Shown here piece by piece: positions 23,122 to 32,752 of a DNA stretch of 64,000 nucleotides. Source of the stretch: Mangrovimonas aestuarii (lineage in GTDB: Bacteria > Bacteroidota > Bacteroidia > Flavobacteriales > Flavobacteriaceae). The translations under genes and the position numbers were made by a program. Where the stretch lies: the NCBI RefSeq assembly GCF_028767185.1, contig NZ_JARACK010000003.1, positions 186,001 to 250,000 on the forward strand. The letters run 5' to 3'. Position 1 is the stretch's first letter; every line of letters begins with the position of its first letter. Below the pieces are notes generated by a model, which was not told the DNA's origin, searched no databases, and was given only the letters and a program-made list of their open reading frames with translations.

Positions 23122-24435
23122 TTGAACAAAGTAACCCTCTCTGGTGTCATAGAAAAAAACAAAAACTTATCTGCAATTTGGATTATGACCGCAGCCTTTT
23201 TGTGCTATACAGGCATGTATGCTGTTAGAAAAGCATTTTTGGCAGGACAATACCTCGACCTCGATCTAGGTTTTAATCTTGATACTAAAACAGTTTTAGT
23301 GATAAGTCAAGTACTAGGTTATATGGTATCAAAATTTATGGGGATAAAGGTCATTTCGGAAATGTCTCATAATAGAAGGAGTAAATGGCTTATTAGTTTA
23401 GTAAGTTTTGCCTTGGCCATGCTTTTACTTTTTTCATTTGTCCCCCCAGAACTTAAAATAATCACTCTTTTTTTTAACGGACTGCCATTAGGAATGGTCT
23501 TTGGAGTAGTCCTTTCATATATTGAAGGAAGAAAAAACACCGAACTTTTAGCCGCCGCCCTTAGTGCAACCTTTATATTTTCCACAGGTCTTGTAAAAAC
23601 CTCGGGGCTTTTTTTGATGCAGAATTTTAATATATCAGAACCTCTTATGCCCTTTACTACTGGACTATTGTTCTTCCCTCTTTTTCTACTTGCTGTCTGG
23701 ATGTTGAACAAGGCAGGAACTCCAACTCAAGAAGACATAAAAGCTAGATTTGAAAGAGTACCTATGACAAAAACAACAAGAAAGAAGTTTCTTAAAAAAC
23801 ATGGCGTAGGTTTTTCAGGTTTAGTTGTAATCTATATTGTTTTAACTATTGTTAGGGATTTTAGGGATAATTTTGTAGTTGAATTTTGGAGCGAACTTGG
23901 TTACACTCAACAGCCAGGACTTATTACCTTCACCGAAATCCCAGTCGCGATAATAGTATTAATTATTGCGGCTATAGGGGTACTAATAAGAAATAACCAG
24001 AAAGCATTTAACCTAGGAATGTGGCTCACTGCACTTGGGGCTGCTACAATTTTAATAGCAACTTTACTTTTCAAAGAAAATATGGTTTCTCCAGTGTTTT
24101 GGATGGTGAGCACCGGCATTGGAATTTACCTTCCTTATATTTTGTTCCACTGCCTAATGTTTGAACGACTAATCGCTATGCTTAAGTTTAAAGGCAATGT
24201 TGGTTTTCTTTTTTATACGGCAGATGCTTTGGGCTATCTAGGCAGTGTTCTTATTTTGGTTTTAAAAGAAAGTATTGATTATAAAGGAGCATGGACTACA
24301 TTTTTCATTAAACTTAATCTAAATGCTTCTATAGCCATTATTATCTTCGTTATTTTTTCCGTGATCTATTTCATAAAGCGAACCAAAAAAAACCCTCAAA
24401 TACTGTTGAGTTCTAATTGCGACGTAACGGCTTAA
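23122..24435 (+). CDS. MFS-type permease, DUF5690 family
   Basis: 437 residues with about 12 hydrophobic segments. The N-terminal IWIMTAAFLCYTGMYAVRK and the following KAFLAGQYLDLDLG match the DUF5690 group, recognised from memory, which is distantly related to organophosphate:phosphate antiporters of the major facilitator superfamily. The start is a TTG at 23122; no ATG upstream keeps the first helix in frame, and the next Met is inside helix 1. Divergent from the XRE-dehydrogenase unit, it probably carries the pathway substrate across the inner membrane. A strong terminator follows. Confidence 0.8.
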   Translation: MNKVTLSGVIEKNKNLSAIWIMTAAFLCYTGMYAVRKAFLAGQYLDLDLGFNLDTKTVLVISQVLGYMVSKFMGIKVISEMSHNRRSKWLISLVSFALAMLLLFSFVPPELKIITLFFNGLPLGMVFGVVLSYIEGRKNTELLAAALSATFIFSTGLVKTSGLFLMQNFNISEPLMPFTTGLLFFPLFLLAVWMLNKAGTPTQEDIKARFERVPMTKTTRKKFLKKHGVGFSGLVVIYIVLTIVRDFRDNFVVEFWSELGYTQQPGLITFTEIPVAIIVLIIAAIGVLIRNNQKAFNLGMWLTALGAATILIATLLFKENMVSPVFWMVSTGIGIYLPYILFHCLMFERLIAMLKFKGNVGFLFYTADALGYLGSVLILVLKESIDYKGAWTTFFIKLNLNASIAIIIFVIFSVIYFIKRTKKNPQILLSSNCDVTA

Positions 24436-24500
24436 TCCACCTAAAACATTAACTCTTGAATCATGAAAACTCTATTAGACAATATTAGAGAGTTTTAAAA

Positions 24501-24538
24501 AAACAAAAAAACCGACTTCTCAGTCGGTTTTTTTGTTT
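24501..24538. terminator. Strong bidirectional terminator
   Basis: Perfect 17-bp inverted repeat with a TCTC loop: AAACAAAAAAACCGACT (24501-24517) and its complement at 24522-24538. It serves both the MFS gene and the arsenic operon, which converge here. Confidence 0.88.
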
Positions 24539-24581
24539 TATAGTTCTAATTGTATTCTGCTATGGGCAACAATTAAAAAGA

Positions 24582-25652
24582 TTACTCCTGAACAACTTTC
24601 TGAGGCTTGCTCACAAAATATTTTTCTCTAAGCCAAAACGAAACACGCACCAATAAAATAAGTGCTGGCACCTCAACCAGTGGCCCTATTACCCCAGCGA
24701 AAGCCTGACCTGAATTCAATCCAAAAACAGCAATGGCAACAGCAATGGCCAACTCAAAATTATTTCCAGCAGCCGTAAAGGCTACAGCTGTGGTTTTGTT
24801 ATAATCTGCTCCCGTGGACTTGGTAACAAAGAATCCAACAACAAACATCACTGCAAAGTAAATCAACAATGGTACGGCAATAATCAATACATCCATTGGT
24901 ATCTCAACGATCAATTCCCCTTTTAATGAGAACATAACAACAATGGTAAATAATAACGCTATTAAGGTTAATGGAGACACTTTAGGAATAAAGGTTTTGG
25001 TATACCAGGCTTCTCCTTTCAGTTTCACTAATACCACGCGGCTTATAATACCCATAAGGAAAGGAATCCCCAAATAAATGACTACGCTTTCTGCAATAGT
25101 AGCAATAGAAATGTCAATTATAGCTCCTTCAAAACCTAATAAAGGCGGTAGCTTAGTAATGAATAACCACGCGTAAAAACTATAGGCAAACACTTGGAAA
25201 ATACTGTTCAGCGCTACCAATCCGGCGCCATACTCCGAGCTTCCTTCGGCTAGGTCATTCCAAACCAATACCATAGCAATACAACGCGCCAATCCAATCA
25301 ATATCAAACCAACCATATACTCCGGATAATCCTGTAAAAACAGCAACGCAAGCACAAACATCAACACAGGGCCGATTACCCAATTAAGCAGCAACGACAC
25401 AGATAATATCTTTACGTTTTTAAACACTTTGGGCAACAAAGCATAATTTACCTTAGCCAAAGGAGGATACATCATAACAATAAGCCCAATGGCTATTGGA
25501 ATATTGGTCGTCCCACTGCTCATAGAATCGATAACACTAGGGAACGATGGAAAAAAATATCCGATACCAACGCCGATTGCCATGGCTAAAAATATCCATA
25601 AGGTTAAATTACTGTCTAAAAAACTGAGTTTCTTTTTTCCTTTGTTTTCCAT
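24582..25652 (-). CDS. Arsenite efflux permease, Acr3 family
   Basis: 356 residues with about ten transmembrane helices, including the family segments [20 protein letters not shown] (with the conserved cysteine) and [20 protein letters not shown]. Acr3 proteins expel As(III) using the proton motive force. Its start shares one base with the stop of the preceding phosphatase-like gene, so it is the last gene of the arsR-DUF6428-arsC-acr3 operon. Confidence 0.94.
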   Translation of the reverse strand: MENKGKKKLSFLDSNLTLWIFLAMAIGVGIGYFFPSFPSVIDSMSSGTTNIPIAIGLIVMMYPPLAKVNYALLPKVFKNVKILSVSLLLNWVIGPVLMFVLALLFLQDYPEYMVGLILIGLARCIAMVLVWNDLAEGSSEYGAGLVALNSIFQVFAYSFYAWLFITKLPPLLGFEGAIIDISIATIAESVVIYLGIPFLMGIISRVVLVKLKGEAWYTKTFIPKVSPLTLIALLFTIVVMFSLKGELIVEIPMDVLIIAVPLLIYFAVMFVVGFFVTKSTGADYNKTTAVAFTAAGNNFELAIAVAIAVFGLNSGQAFAGVIGPLVEVPALILLVRVSFWLREKYFVSKPQKVVQE

Positions 25653-26281
25653 TACTTGATGTTTGAGAAAATGTATTTCATTTCACTTGCTATCTGGACA
25701 CTGCGTTCCAAATATTTTTCTTCCTGCTGAGGCGTATTATCAAATGCCTTTGGATCCTCAAAGGTTATAGGCACACGTTTTTCTGCTCCTGCAATAAACG
25801 GACAACCGCCATCGGCTTGCGAACAGGTCATGATTGCTGCAAATCCACTTTGTGGGTTAAAACCATCATCATAGGTTTTGGAAAACCCAATAACAGGCAG
25901 CTCATTAACAGAATATTTAATACTGTATACAGGATTGTTACCCTCAGATAGTGTTTCAATTAAAAATCCCTGCTTAGCCAAAGTTTGGGCAACCATAGGG
26001 TACAATGCCGTAGCTTCGGTACCTCCTGAATAACTACTAACGTTATTCATATTGTAATAATGTGCCATTGCTTGTGCCCAAATCTGCGATAAGTGACTTC
26101 TTCTAGAGTTGTGAGTACAGATGAAGTTAAGCCGTATGGCCTTGTTATTATCCTTTTTCTGCTGGATATAATCCATTAAAGGCTGCAATATTGCTTTTCG
26201 GTCTTCTGAAATGTTTTCCAACTCTATGCCTTCAATAGCCTCAATGACTCTTGGCAGCATTGTGGTTTTAGTGGTAACCAT
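25652..26281 (-). CDS. Low-molecular-weight phosphatase-type arsenate reductase
   Basis: 209 residues. The CX5R loop CTHNSRR (Cys55 to Arg61) in [20 protein letters not shown] marks the low-molecular-weight protein tyrosine phosphatase fold used by thioredoxin-type ArsC. A further cysteine pair in [12 protein letters not shown] could serve the disulfide cascade. It carries about 50 extra N-terminal residues compared with the 130-140-residue ArsC of Staphylococcus. Overlaps the permease gene by one base. Reduces As(V) to As(III) for export. Confidence 0.88.
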   Translation of the reverse strand: MVTTKTTMLPRVIEAIEGIELENISEDRKAILQPLMDYIQQKKDNNKAIRLNFICTHNSRRSHLSQIWAQAMAHYYNMNNVSSYSGGTEATALYPMVAQTLAKQGFLIETLSEGNNPVYSIKYSVNELPVIGFSKTYDDGFNPQSGFAAIMTCSQADGGCPFIAGAEKRVPITFEDPKAFDNTPQQEEKYLERSVQIASEMKYIFSNIK

Positions 26282-26305
26282 ATTAGTTTATACGTTTAAT
26301 AAAAA

Positions 26306-26779
26306 TTAACAACAACCTGAATCCGGAGAACAACAAGAAGCCGAACTAGCTTGTAAATCGGATAGTCTTACTTTAGGCTTTTCTTGTGGAATACCACAGT
26401 TATCCTTGGCCAAACAGTCGGTTTGCTTTGAAGTGAGAACAAAGTCCTTACCATCAAGATCTAAGTTGAACTTCTCGATGGTCTGCCCTTGGTATTCTAC
26501 TTCAATTTCCAAATCCCCTATACCCAAAGTTTTTTCAGAAAGCTCAATAATATGAAGCAATTTTTCTGGATGTAGTCTATGGTCATAATCATTGGCTTCC
26601 CAAAGCTGAAAATTCACGGTTTCTTCATGTCTTACTACACCTCCGCAGTCAATGAAGTCCTTAGTGATCTTTCCCACCTCGGTAACATGAAAATGAGCTG
26701 GCACGTAGTTTCCATTTGGCAATCTAAAGGCAATGGTATTCATTCCCTTTAAGTATAATTTGATTTCTGATAAAGTCAT
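26306..26779 (-). CDS. DUF6428 family protein of the arsenic operon
   Basis: 157 residues, no signal peptide or membrane segment. It begins MTLSEIKLYLKGMNTIAFRL and contains VPAHFHVTEVGKITKDFIDC, the DUF6428 pattern that accompanies arsR and arsC in Bacteroidota. The tail is cysteine-rich (SASCCSPDSGCC), a likely metalloid-binding tail. Function not established; an arsenic-handling role is suggested by context and by the cysteines. Confidence 0.8.
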   Translation of the reverse strand: MTLSEIKLYLKGMNTIAFRLPNGNYVPAHFHVTEVGKITKDFIDCGGVVRHEETVNFQLWEANDYDHRLHPEKLLHIIELSEKTLGIGDLEIEVEYQGQTIEKFNLDLDGKDFVLTSKQTDCLAKDNCGIPQEKPKVRLSDLQASSASCCSPDSGCC

Positions 26780-26821
26780 AACTATGTTTTTTATTGCTAA
26801 TTAGCATTTAGTAATAATAAT

Positions 26822-27151
26822 TTAACAACATTCTGTTTTAGGGATATCTTGATCTAAAAACAGCTTCATGGTGTTTTTCATGGACAACCAATTTTCTGTA
26901 TCTATACAGTAGCAAACACTGGTACCTTCTACATTACCTTTAATTAAACCTAGATTTTTAAGTTCCTTAAGATGCTGTGAGATGGTAGGCTGAGCCAATC
27001 CTATTTCATTAACCAAGTCACCACACACACAAGTATCGATTTTAAAAAGATGTTGTAAAATAGCCACTCGTGCCGGGTGCCCAAGTACTTTTGCTATTAA
27101 AGCAATCTCATTTTGTTCTTTGCTAAATATTTCTGTTTTAGATAAGCCCAT
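26822..27151 (-). CDS. arsR: ArsR family metalloregulator
   Basis: 109 residues, winged helix. The metal-sensing motif CVCGDLV (Cys41, Cys43) is in the position used by As(III)-responsive ArsR, with the recognition helix AQPTISQHLKELKNLG next to it, and the last residues are ECC. It should bind the promoter just upstream (27155-27185) and release on arsenite, freeing the four-gene operon it heads. Confidence 0.93.
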   Translation of the reverse strand: MGLSKTEIFSKEQNEIALIAKVLGHPARVAILQHLFKIDTCVCGDLVNEIGLAQPTISQHLKELKNLGLIKGNVEGTSVCYCIDTENWLSMKNTMKLFLDQDIPKTECC

Positions 27152-27424
27152 GACATTAAATTGTTACATTGCAATATTACGATTAAAAAGAGTTTCAGCA
27201 AGTTATCTTAGTGTTAAGATTGAATAAAAATAAAATAGCCTAATAATAGGCAATAGAATGATAGCATTCATTCAGACGATAAAACGAAGTAAAATTTCTT
27301 CCTGCACTAGCACTTTTAATCAGATTTCCAAGGCTTTGAAACTTCAATACCGAACAAAAATAATTTTATGGAGCGACTAAACATCATTACAGCTGCTTAC
27401 TTCCTAAGATTTTAGAAATAAACT

Positions 27425-27467
27425 AAAAACACCGCATCCTGAAAGATATTCAGGATGCGGTGTTTTT
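27425..27467 (-). terminator. Terminator of the giant T9SS protein gene
   Basis: Perfect 19-bp inverted repeat AAAAACACCGCATCCTGAA (27425-27443) and its complement (27449-27467), 5-base loop, T tract on both strands. It lies 71 bases past the stop of the giant gene. Confidence 0.88.
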
Positions 27468-27480
27468 TCAGGGTCATGGA

Positions 27481-27501
27481 AACCTGAAACAAGTTCAGGT
27501 T
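27481..27501. repeat. Short REP-like palindrome
   Basis: AACCTGAA-ACAAG-TTCAGGTT followed by GACG. Elements of the form CTGAA-ACAAG-TTCAG-x-TGACG are scattered between genes in many flavobacterial genomes. Only one copy is seen in this window, so its repetitive nature is from general knowledge. Confidence 0.45.
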
Positions 27502-27538
27502 GACGAAGAACGACATATTAAGCAGCCCTTTCTGTGCC

Positions 27539-30500
27539 TTACCCTCTTTTTATAAGCGTTTTAATTACATTCTCTTGAGTTCTTCCATTTGTCACCTTTA
27601 TAAAATAAGGGGCTTCCTCCACGCTTTCCATGCCTTTGAGCTCAAAGAATCCTTGATCGTAAAACGTTTGCTTTGATTTCAATAATCTCCCATGAAGATC
27701 AAAAATCTCAATGGTAATTATCGTGCCTAAATAGGTTTCCGGAAATCTAAAGTTTATGGCATTGTTAAACGGATTGGGATAGATCATAACCTCATCCAAA
27801 CCACCAACAACACCTCCTCCAAGCTCAACTTTAGCAATGGCATAACAGGTTGAACTGTTACCGCTGCTATCAACTACTGTTAAACTAATCACGTTGCTCC
27901 CTACATCCTCAGAACCAAACTCTGAGGGCTCAACACTCATTTCTACAATACCACAGTTATCTGTCGATCCAACATCCAAATCCTCTGGATTTACCATTGC
28001 ATATCCATTAGCATCTAGAACTACTGTGATATCGTCTATCATACACACCGGCTGATTAATATCCATATCATCACCAAAACCATTACAGTTATCGTCAATA
28101 CCATTACATGGTGATTCCTCCATGCCTGGGTTAACCATAGCATTGCTATCATTACAATCTGTGTTATTGCCCACATAACCTTCTGGCTGACCACAACTAA
28201 TTACCACTGTACTAGCATCCCCATAACCATCGCCATCAACGTCGGCATACCACTCCATCTCTCCAATAACGACTGCATCCTCATCATCCAACAACCCATC
28301 ACAGTTATTATCTACTCCATCACAAACCTCTACTGCATCAGGGTTGATCTCCGCATCATTATCATTACAATCCAAAGCATTGTCCACGTATCCCAATGGT
28401 TGGTTACAAGCTTCAATACTGCTAGTTATATCACCATAACCATCACCGTCAACATCGGCATACCACAATCCACCGCCTACAACATCTAAATCCTGATCGT
28501 CAATCAAGCCATCGCAATCATTGTCTACACCATCACAAATTTCTGGAGCACCAGGATAAATAGAAGCATTTCCATCGTTGCAATCCAGATTATCGTACAC
28601 ATAACCATCTGGCTGATTACATGACCATTGGCTAATTGCAATATCTCCGTAACCATCGCCGTCATTATCCAAATACCAAAGCAACTGACCTAATAGCGAA
28701 TCATCGGCATCATCGACCAAGCCGTCACAATCGTTGTCTATGCCATCACAAACTTCCTGGGCATCGGGGTGGACATTCCAATTGTTATCGTCACAGTCTA
28801 AGGCATTGTCTACGTAGCCTATTGGCTGACCACAAACAACTACACTTGAATTTGCATCACCGTAACCATCGCCATCAACATCGGCGTACCAGCTAACACC
28901 TCCTAAAAGTGAGTCATCGGAATCATCCACTAGACCATCACAATCGTTATCTATACCGTCACAGATTTCCTGAGAACCTGGATTAATTAATCCATTGTTA
29001 TCATCACAATCAAAAGCATTATCGACATAGCCCATTGGTTGGTTACATGAAATCACTGTTGAAGCAATGTCTCCATAACCATCGCCATCTGTATCGGCAT
29101 ACCAGACCGATTGTCCAACAATTGAAACGTCGGCATCGTCTACCAAACCATCACAGTCGTTGTCTATACCGTCGCAGATTTCCTGGGCAGATGGGTTAAT
29201 GGCATTATTGCTATCGTCGCAATCCAAGGCATTGTCTACATAACCTGTTGGTTGTCCACACGACAGAACGCTATCACTTGAATCACCATAACCATCACCA
29301 TCTGCATCTAGATACCAAACCAATTGACCAATAATTGAATCATCGGCATCGTCCACCAAACCATCACAGTCGTTATCAATACCGTCACAGATTTCCTGAG
29401 CATCTGGGTTAATGGCATTATCGCCATCATTACAATCCAGAGCATTATCCACATAACCTGTTGTTTGCCCACACGACAAGATACTGTTGTTTGAATCCCC
29501 ATAACCATCACCATCAATATCGGCATACCAAGTAGATAGACCAATTATAGAATCATCGACATCGTCAATCAGACCATCACAATCATTGTCTATGCCATCG
29601 CAGATCTCTTGTGCATCAGGATTAATGGCATTATCGCCATCATTACAATCCAAGGCATTGTCTACATAACCTGTTGGTTGTCCACACGACAAAGCACTGT
29701 TGTTTGAATCTCCATAACCATCACCGTCAGTATCTGCATACCAAGTCGTTTGACCTATTACAGAATCGTCTGCATCGTCAACCAAACCGTCGCAGTTATT
29801 GTCAACCCCATCGCATATCTCCTGAGCAACTGGGTTGATAGAATTGTCATTATCATCGCAGTCCAAAGCATTATCAACATAGCCTATGGGCTGACTACAA
29901 ACCACTAGACTTGTATCTGGATCACCGTAACCATCACCGTCTAAATCTGAATAGTATGTCTGATACCCTATTAATGTAACATTAAAACTAATTGATGCAA
30001 TATTTCCACTAGGGTCTTCCGCTGTTAACGTTATTAAGGTTGGTTGCGTAAAATCAGTAATGGTTGTTCCAACTAAAGGCGTTTGACTCATTGTAACTCC
30101 GCAATTATCAGTTACCATTGTAAAACTGGAATAATCTGGAATAACAAACTCACAATTACTATTTAAATCTTCAATTTGGTCATCAACAGATGTTAAGGAA
30201 GGAGCCGTTATATCCTCTAAAAACACATTTTGTGTTTGAGTTGCAGTATTTCCATTCTCATCACTATAAGTCCAAGTAATAACAGTATTACCCATAGTAA
30301 TTATCGGAAAGTCAATATCTGAAACCGCCAAAATTTCGCCTTCATTGGCTGTAGGAACAGCAGGATTCAATTCACAATCTGCAGATAGGTCTGGTAAAAT
30401 TTCCACATCTGGAATAGGAATTCCTTCATTAACCACCTTTATCAAAGAATTTCTAGTTGGTAATGCGCCATTTTCACTATTAAAAACTGAAGGAAATGTT

Positions 30501-32752
30501 CTTGTTCCTGTTCCAATGTCGTATGAAAAAATAGTACCACCAGTTGATGTACTATTGGAATATTTTTGGGTTATCCCCAGCAACTTATTTTCGTGTTCAA
30601 CAAAAACTGGAGAAATCTGCCTATTATTATAACTGAAACTTGGAAGAAAACTAATTGAATTAGCATTAACATCATACTCAAAAAAATCAGCTCCATACTT
30701 ATAATAACTTCCAAAAAACGAAAAAGAGAATGCAGCTGTAGCCCCATATAGCTTACCTTCACTAGATAACGCAACACCCTGAGGACCACGATTAACAAAA
30801 TCAAATTCATATTTTTTAGCTAGGGTATTTGTATTAAAATCGTATTCAAAAAGGACTCCATAATTATTTACACCTCCAGAACTAGTAACACCAAATAATT
30901 TATTGTTTAGAGCCTCAACTAGGTTGCCATTTGGATACTGACCTAAATTCACTCCATCAAAATCCAACTTTTTTATATAAGTGTTTGTTGCAGTATTAAA
31001 TTCGAACAATACGCCAAAACTATTGACACCTCCAGACTGTGTTAAGCCATACAATTTGCCATTAGAAGCCTCTATTAAACTACCGTTTGGATATTGGCCA
31101 GTATTCACCCCGTCAAAATCCAAATGCTTTATAAAGCTATTTGAATCAAAATCATATTCAAAGAAAACACCAAAACCATATATACCACCAGATTTGGTCA
31201 TTCCATAAAGTTTACCATTTGAGGCTTCAATTAAACTGTTGCCATCTGGGAACTTTCCCATATAATTACCATCAAAATCTACTTTTTTAACATAATCATG
31301 GGTTACGGGATCTATCTCAAAGAGAACACCATTCCCATAATTTCCGCCATACTTTGTCAGACCATATAATTTTCCGTTGGAAGCCTGTAACAAATCACCT
31401 GAAGGCATCCCTCCAAAATTATCTGGTGCATTAAAATCTATCCTTTTAATCAATTCCTCTGCAAATAAATCATATTCAAAAAGCACTCCTGAACTACCTT
31501 CTCCCCATCCTAAATATGTTACAGCAACCCCTCCTTGTTGTGCCATTCCATATAATTTTCCATTTGTAGCCTGCATTAAGCTTCCATAAGGATTTGCACC
31601 TGTTTCAATTAATTCAAAATACTCCTTAACGTTCAATTCACTATTTGTAATATCAAATTCAAAAAGAGTTCCATAACCGCTACCCCCTGTTCCACCTTGA
31701 GCAGTAACACCATAGAGATTTCCATTGTTAGCCTCTAATAAATCTCCATAAGGTGACCTCCCATTGGTTCCAACAAAATCTACTTTTTTAGCAAAGATGT
31801 CGTCAACATGGTTGTATTCAAACAAAACACCATAATTACTTGTCCCGCCTTGATAAGTCATACCATATAACTTTCCGTTGGAAGATTGTATTAAACTACC
31901 CATAGGCATTCTACCCAGATTAGCACCATCAAAATCTAATTCTACATTGTAATTCCCTGTATTAATTTCAAATTCAAATAAAACTCCAAAGCCATTACTC
32001 CCTCCAGAAGACGTCATCCCATAAAGTATTCCATCAACAGCTTCTAACAAGTTTCCTCTTGGGTAAATTCCATCAACATCATTAAAGTCATATTTTTTTA
32101 TATAAATGTTATTAATTAGATCATATTCAAAAATAACTCCTTGATAGTTTTCACCTCCTCCATAAGTCATTCCATAAAACTTACCATTAGAAGCTTCAAT
32201 CAAACTTCCAAATGGACCACCCCCATTTATGTAATCGAAATCCCATTTTTTAGATAGCGTGTTAGAAACCGGGTCATATTCAAAAATCACCCCTGCATTG
32301 TGCACCCCTCCATTATGGGTCATCCCATATAATTTTCCATTAGAAGCCTCTATTAAACTACCATATGGATTACCCCCTGAGACATCGCTTTCGTCATCAA
32401 AATCCCATCTTTTTATATAGCTTCCTAAAACTGCGTCGTATTCAAATAAAACGCCATCATCATGTTCGCCACCATTGACCGTCAAACCATATAACTTCCC
32501 ATTACTAGCCTCCAATAATTTGGTATACATAGGCCCCCCACCTTGATTCCTTCCAAATTCATGTCTTAACATTTGGTTGCCTCCTTCTAAATCTGCTCTA
32601 AAAATAACACCTGCATCATCTACCCCTCCTCTATGAGTCATTCCCCATAATTCTTCATTTTGGGCATTAAGATTTAAACAACTAAACGTAATAATGAGGG
32701 CAATAAAAAAACTAATACGGTTAAATAAGGATAATGGATGCAGCATAAGCAT
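27539..32752 (-). CDS. Giant T9SS-secreted repeat protein with MopE-type metal-binding repeats
   Basis: 1737 residues. Signal peptide about 1-30 (ISFFIALIITFSCLNLNA before QNEE). Then about 13 repeats of the TIGR03803 type (LYGMTxxGGxxxxGVLFEYD), spaced about 50 residues apart; an HYR-like region with PSLTSVDDQIEDLNSNCEF; nine repeats of about 70 residues of the MopE type (DGDGYGD, GYVDNALDCDD, EICDGIDNDCDGLVDD), rich in aspartate and cysteine; another HYR-like part; and a C-terminal type A sorting domain (EVMIYPNPFNNAINF to ENVIKTLIKRG). It should be exported through the Sec system and T9SS and be surface-attached or released. The repeats probably bind Ca2+ or another divalent metal. The second Met is an alternative start. 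Confidence 0.92.
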   Translation of the reverse strand: MLMLHPLSLFNRISFFIALIITFSCLNLNAQNEELWGMTHRGGVDDAGVIFRADLEGGNQMLRHEFGRNQGGGPMYTKLLEASNGKLYGLTVNGGEHDDGVLFEYDAVLGSYIKRWDFDDESDVSGGNPYGSLIEASNGKLYGMTHNGGVHNAGVIFEYDPVSNTLSKKWDFDYINGGGPFGSLIEASNGKFYGMTYGGGENYQGVIFEYDLINNIYIKKYDFNDVDGIYPRGNLLEAVDGILYGMTSSGGSNGFGVLFEFEINTGNYNVELDFDGANLGRMPMGSLIQSSNGKLYGMTYQGGTSNYGVLFEYNHVDDIFAKKVDFVGTNGRSPYGDLLEANNGNLYGVTAQGGTGGSGYGTLFEFDITNSELNVKEYFELIETGANPYGSLMQATNGKLYGMAQQGGVAVTYLGWGEGSSGVLFEYDLFAEELIKRIDFNAPDNFGGMPSGDLLQASNGKLYGLTKYGGNYGNGVLFEIDPVTHDYVKKVDFDGNYMGKFPDGNSLIEASNGKLYGMTKSGGIYGFGVFFEYDFDSNSFIKHLDFDGVNTGQYPNGSLIEASNGKLYGLTQSGGVNSFGVLFEFNTATNTYIKKLDFDGVNLGQYPNGNLVEALNNKLFGVTSSGGVNNYGVLFEYDFNTNTLAKKYEFDFVNRGPQGVALSSEGKLYGATAAFSFSFFGSYYKYGADFFEYDVNANSISFLPSFSYNNRQISPVFVEHENKLLGITQKYSNSTSTGGTIFSYDIGTGTRTFPSVFNSENGALPTRNSLIKVVNEGIPIPDVEILPDLSADCELNPAVPTANEGEILAVSDIDFPIITMGNTVITWTYSDENGNTATQTQNVFLEDITAPSLTSVDDQIEDLNSNCEFVIPDYSSFTMVTDNCGVTMSQTPLVGTTITDFTQPTLITLTAEDPSGNIASISFNVTLIGYQTYYSDLDGDGYGDPDTSLVVCSQPIGYVDNALDCDDNDNSINPVAQEICDGVDNNCDGLVDDADDSVIGQTTWYADTDGDGYGDSNNSALSCGQPTGYVDNALDCNDGDNAINPDAQEICDGIDNDCDGLIDDVDDSIIGLSTWYADIDGDGYGDSNNSILSCGQTTGYVDNALDCNDGDNAINPDAQEICDGIDNDCDGLVDDADDSIIGQLVWYLDADGDGYGDSSDSVLSCGQPTGYVDNALDCDDSNNAINPSAQEICDGIDNDCDGLVDDADVSIVGQSVWYADTDGDGYGDIASTVISCNQPMGYVDNAFDCDDNNGLINPGSQEICDGIDNDCDGLVDDSDDSLLGGVSWYADVDGDGYGDANSSVVVCGQPIGYVDNALDCDDNNWNVHPDAQEVCDGIDNDCDGLVDDADDSLLGQLLWYLDNDGDGYGDIAISQWSCNQPDGYVYDNLDCNDGNASIYPGAPEICDGVDNDCDGLIDDQDLDVVGGGLWYADVDGDGYGDITSSIEACNQPLGYVDNALDCNDNDAEINPDAVEVCDGVDNNCDGLLDDEDAVVIGEMEWYADVDGDGYGDASTVVISCGQPEGYVGNNTDCNDSNAMVNPGMEESPCNGIDDNCNGFGDDMDINQPVCMIDDITVVLDANGYAMVNPEDLDVGSTDNCGIVEMSVEPSEFGSEDVGSNVISLTVVDSSGNSSTCYAIAKVELGGGVVGGLDEVMIYPNPFNNAINFRFPETYLGTIITIEIFDLHGRLLKSKQTFYDQGFFELKGMESVEEAPYFIKVTNGRTQENVIKTLIKRG
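28062..29956 (-). repeat. Nine tandem MopE-type repeats, about 211 bp each
   Basis: Within the giant gene, nine in-frame copies start with DGDGYGD and end with CDGxDNDCDGLVDD or close variants. Copies 2 and 3 are almost identical in protein and similar in DNA. The last copy is degenerate (CNGIDDNCNGFGDD). Confidence 0.93.
30725..32660 (-). repeat. About 13 tandem TIGR03803-type repeats
   Basis: Units contain SLIEASNGKLYGMTxxGG followed by GVLFEYD and a spacer of variable length. Twelve are clear; the last (KLYGATAAFS) and the first (WGMTHRGG) are partial or degenerate. Confidence 0.88.

Larger units (their letters stand above)
27152..27538. other. Non-coding region upstream of the arsenic operon
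   Basis: The first 40 bases hold the arsR promoter region, with ATTGTTACATTGCAATATTA as a possible imperfect operator. From about 27200 to 27420 nothing was recognised. A strong terminator (27425-27467) and a short palindromic repeat (27481-27501) complete the gap. Confidence 0.6.

Noticed and set aside
24463-24498. Eleven-codon frame starting ATG AAA ACT just before the terminator
   Set aside because: Encodes MKTLLDNIREF only, with a weak internal inverted repeat; may be a leader-like or decayed fragment but nothing supports translation.
28636-28896. Plus-strand open frame of 86 codons inside the giant gene
   Set aside because: Histidine- and arginine-rich frame caused by the repeated antisense of the Asp/Gly-rich MopE repeats; no family likeness.
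27539-32752. Possible CRISPR-like array in the 211-bp repeat region
   Set aside because: The repeats are in-frame, degenerate and lack unique spacers of constant size; they encode protein repeats.
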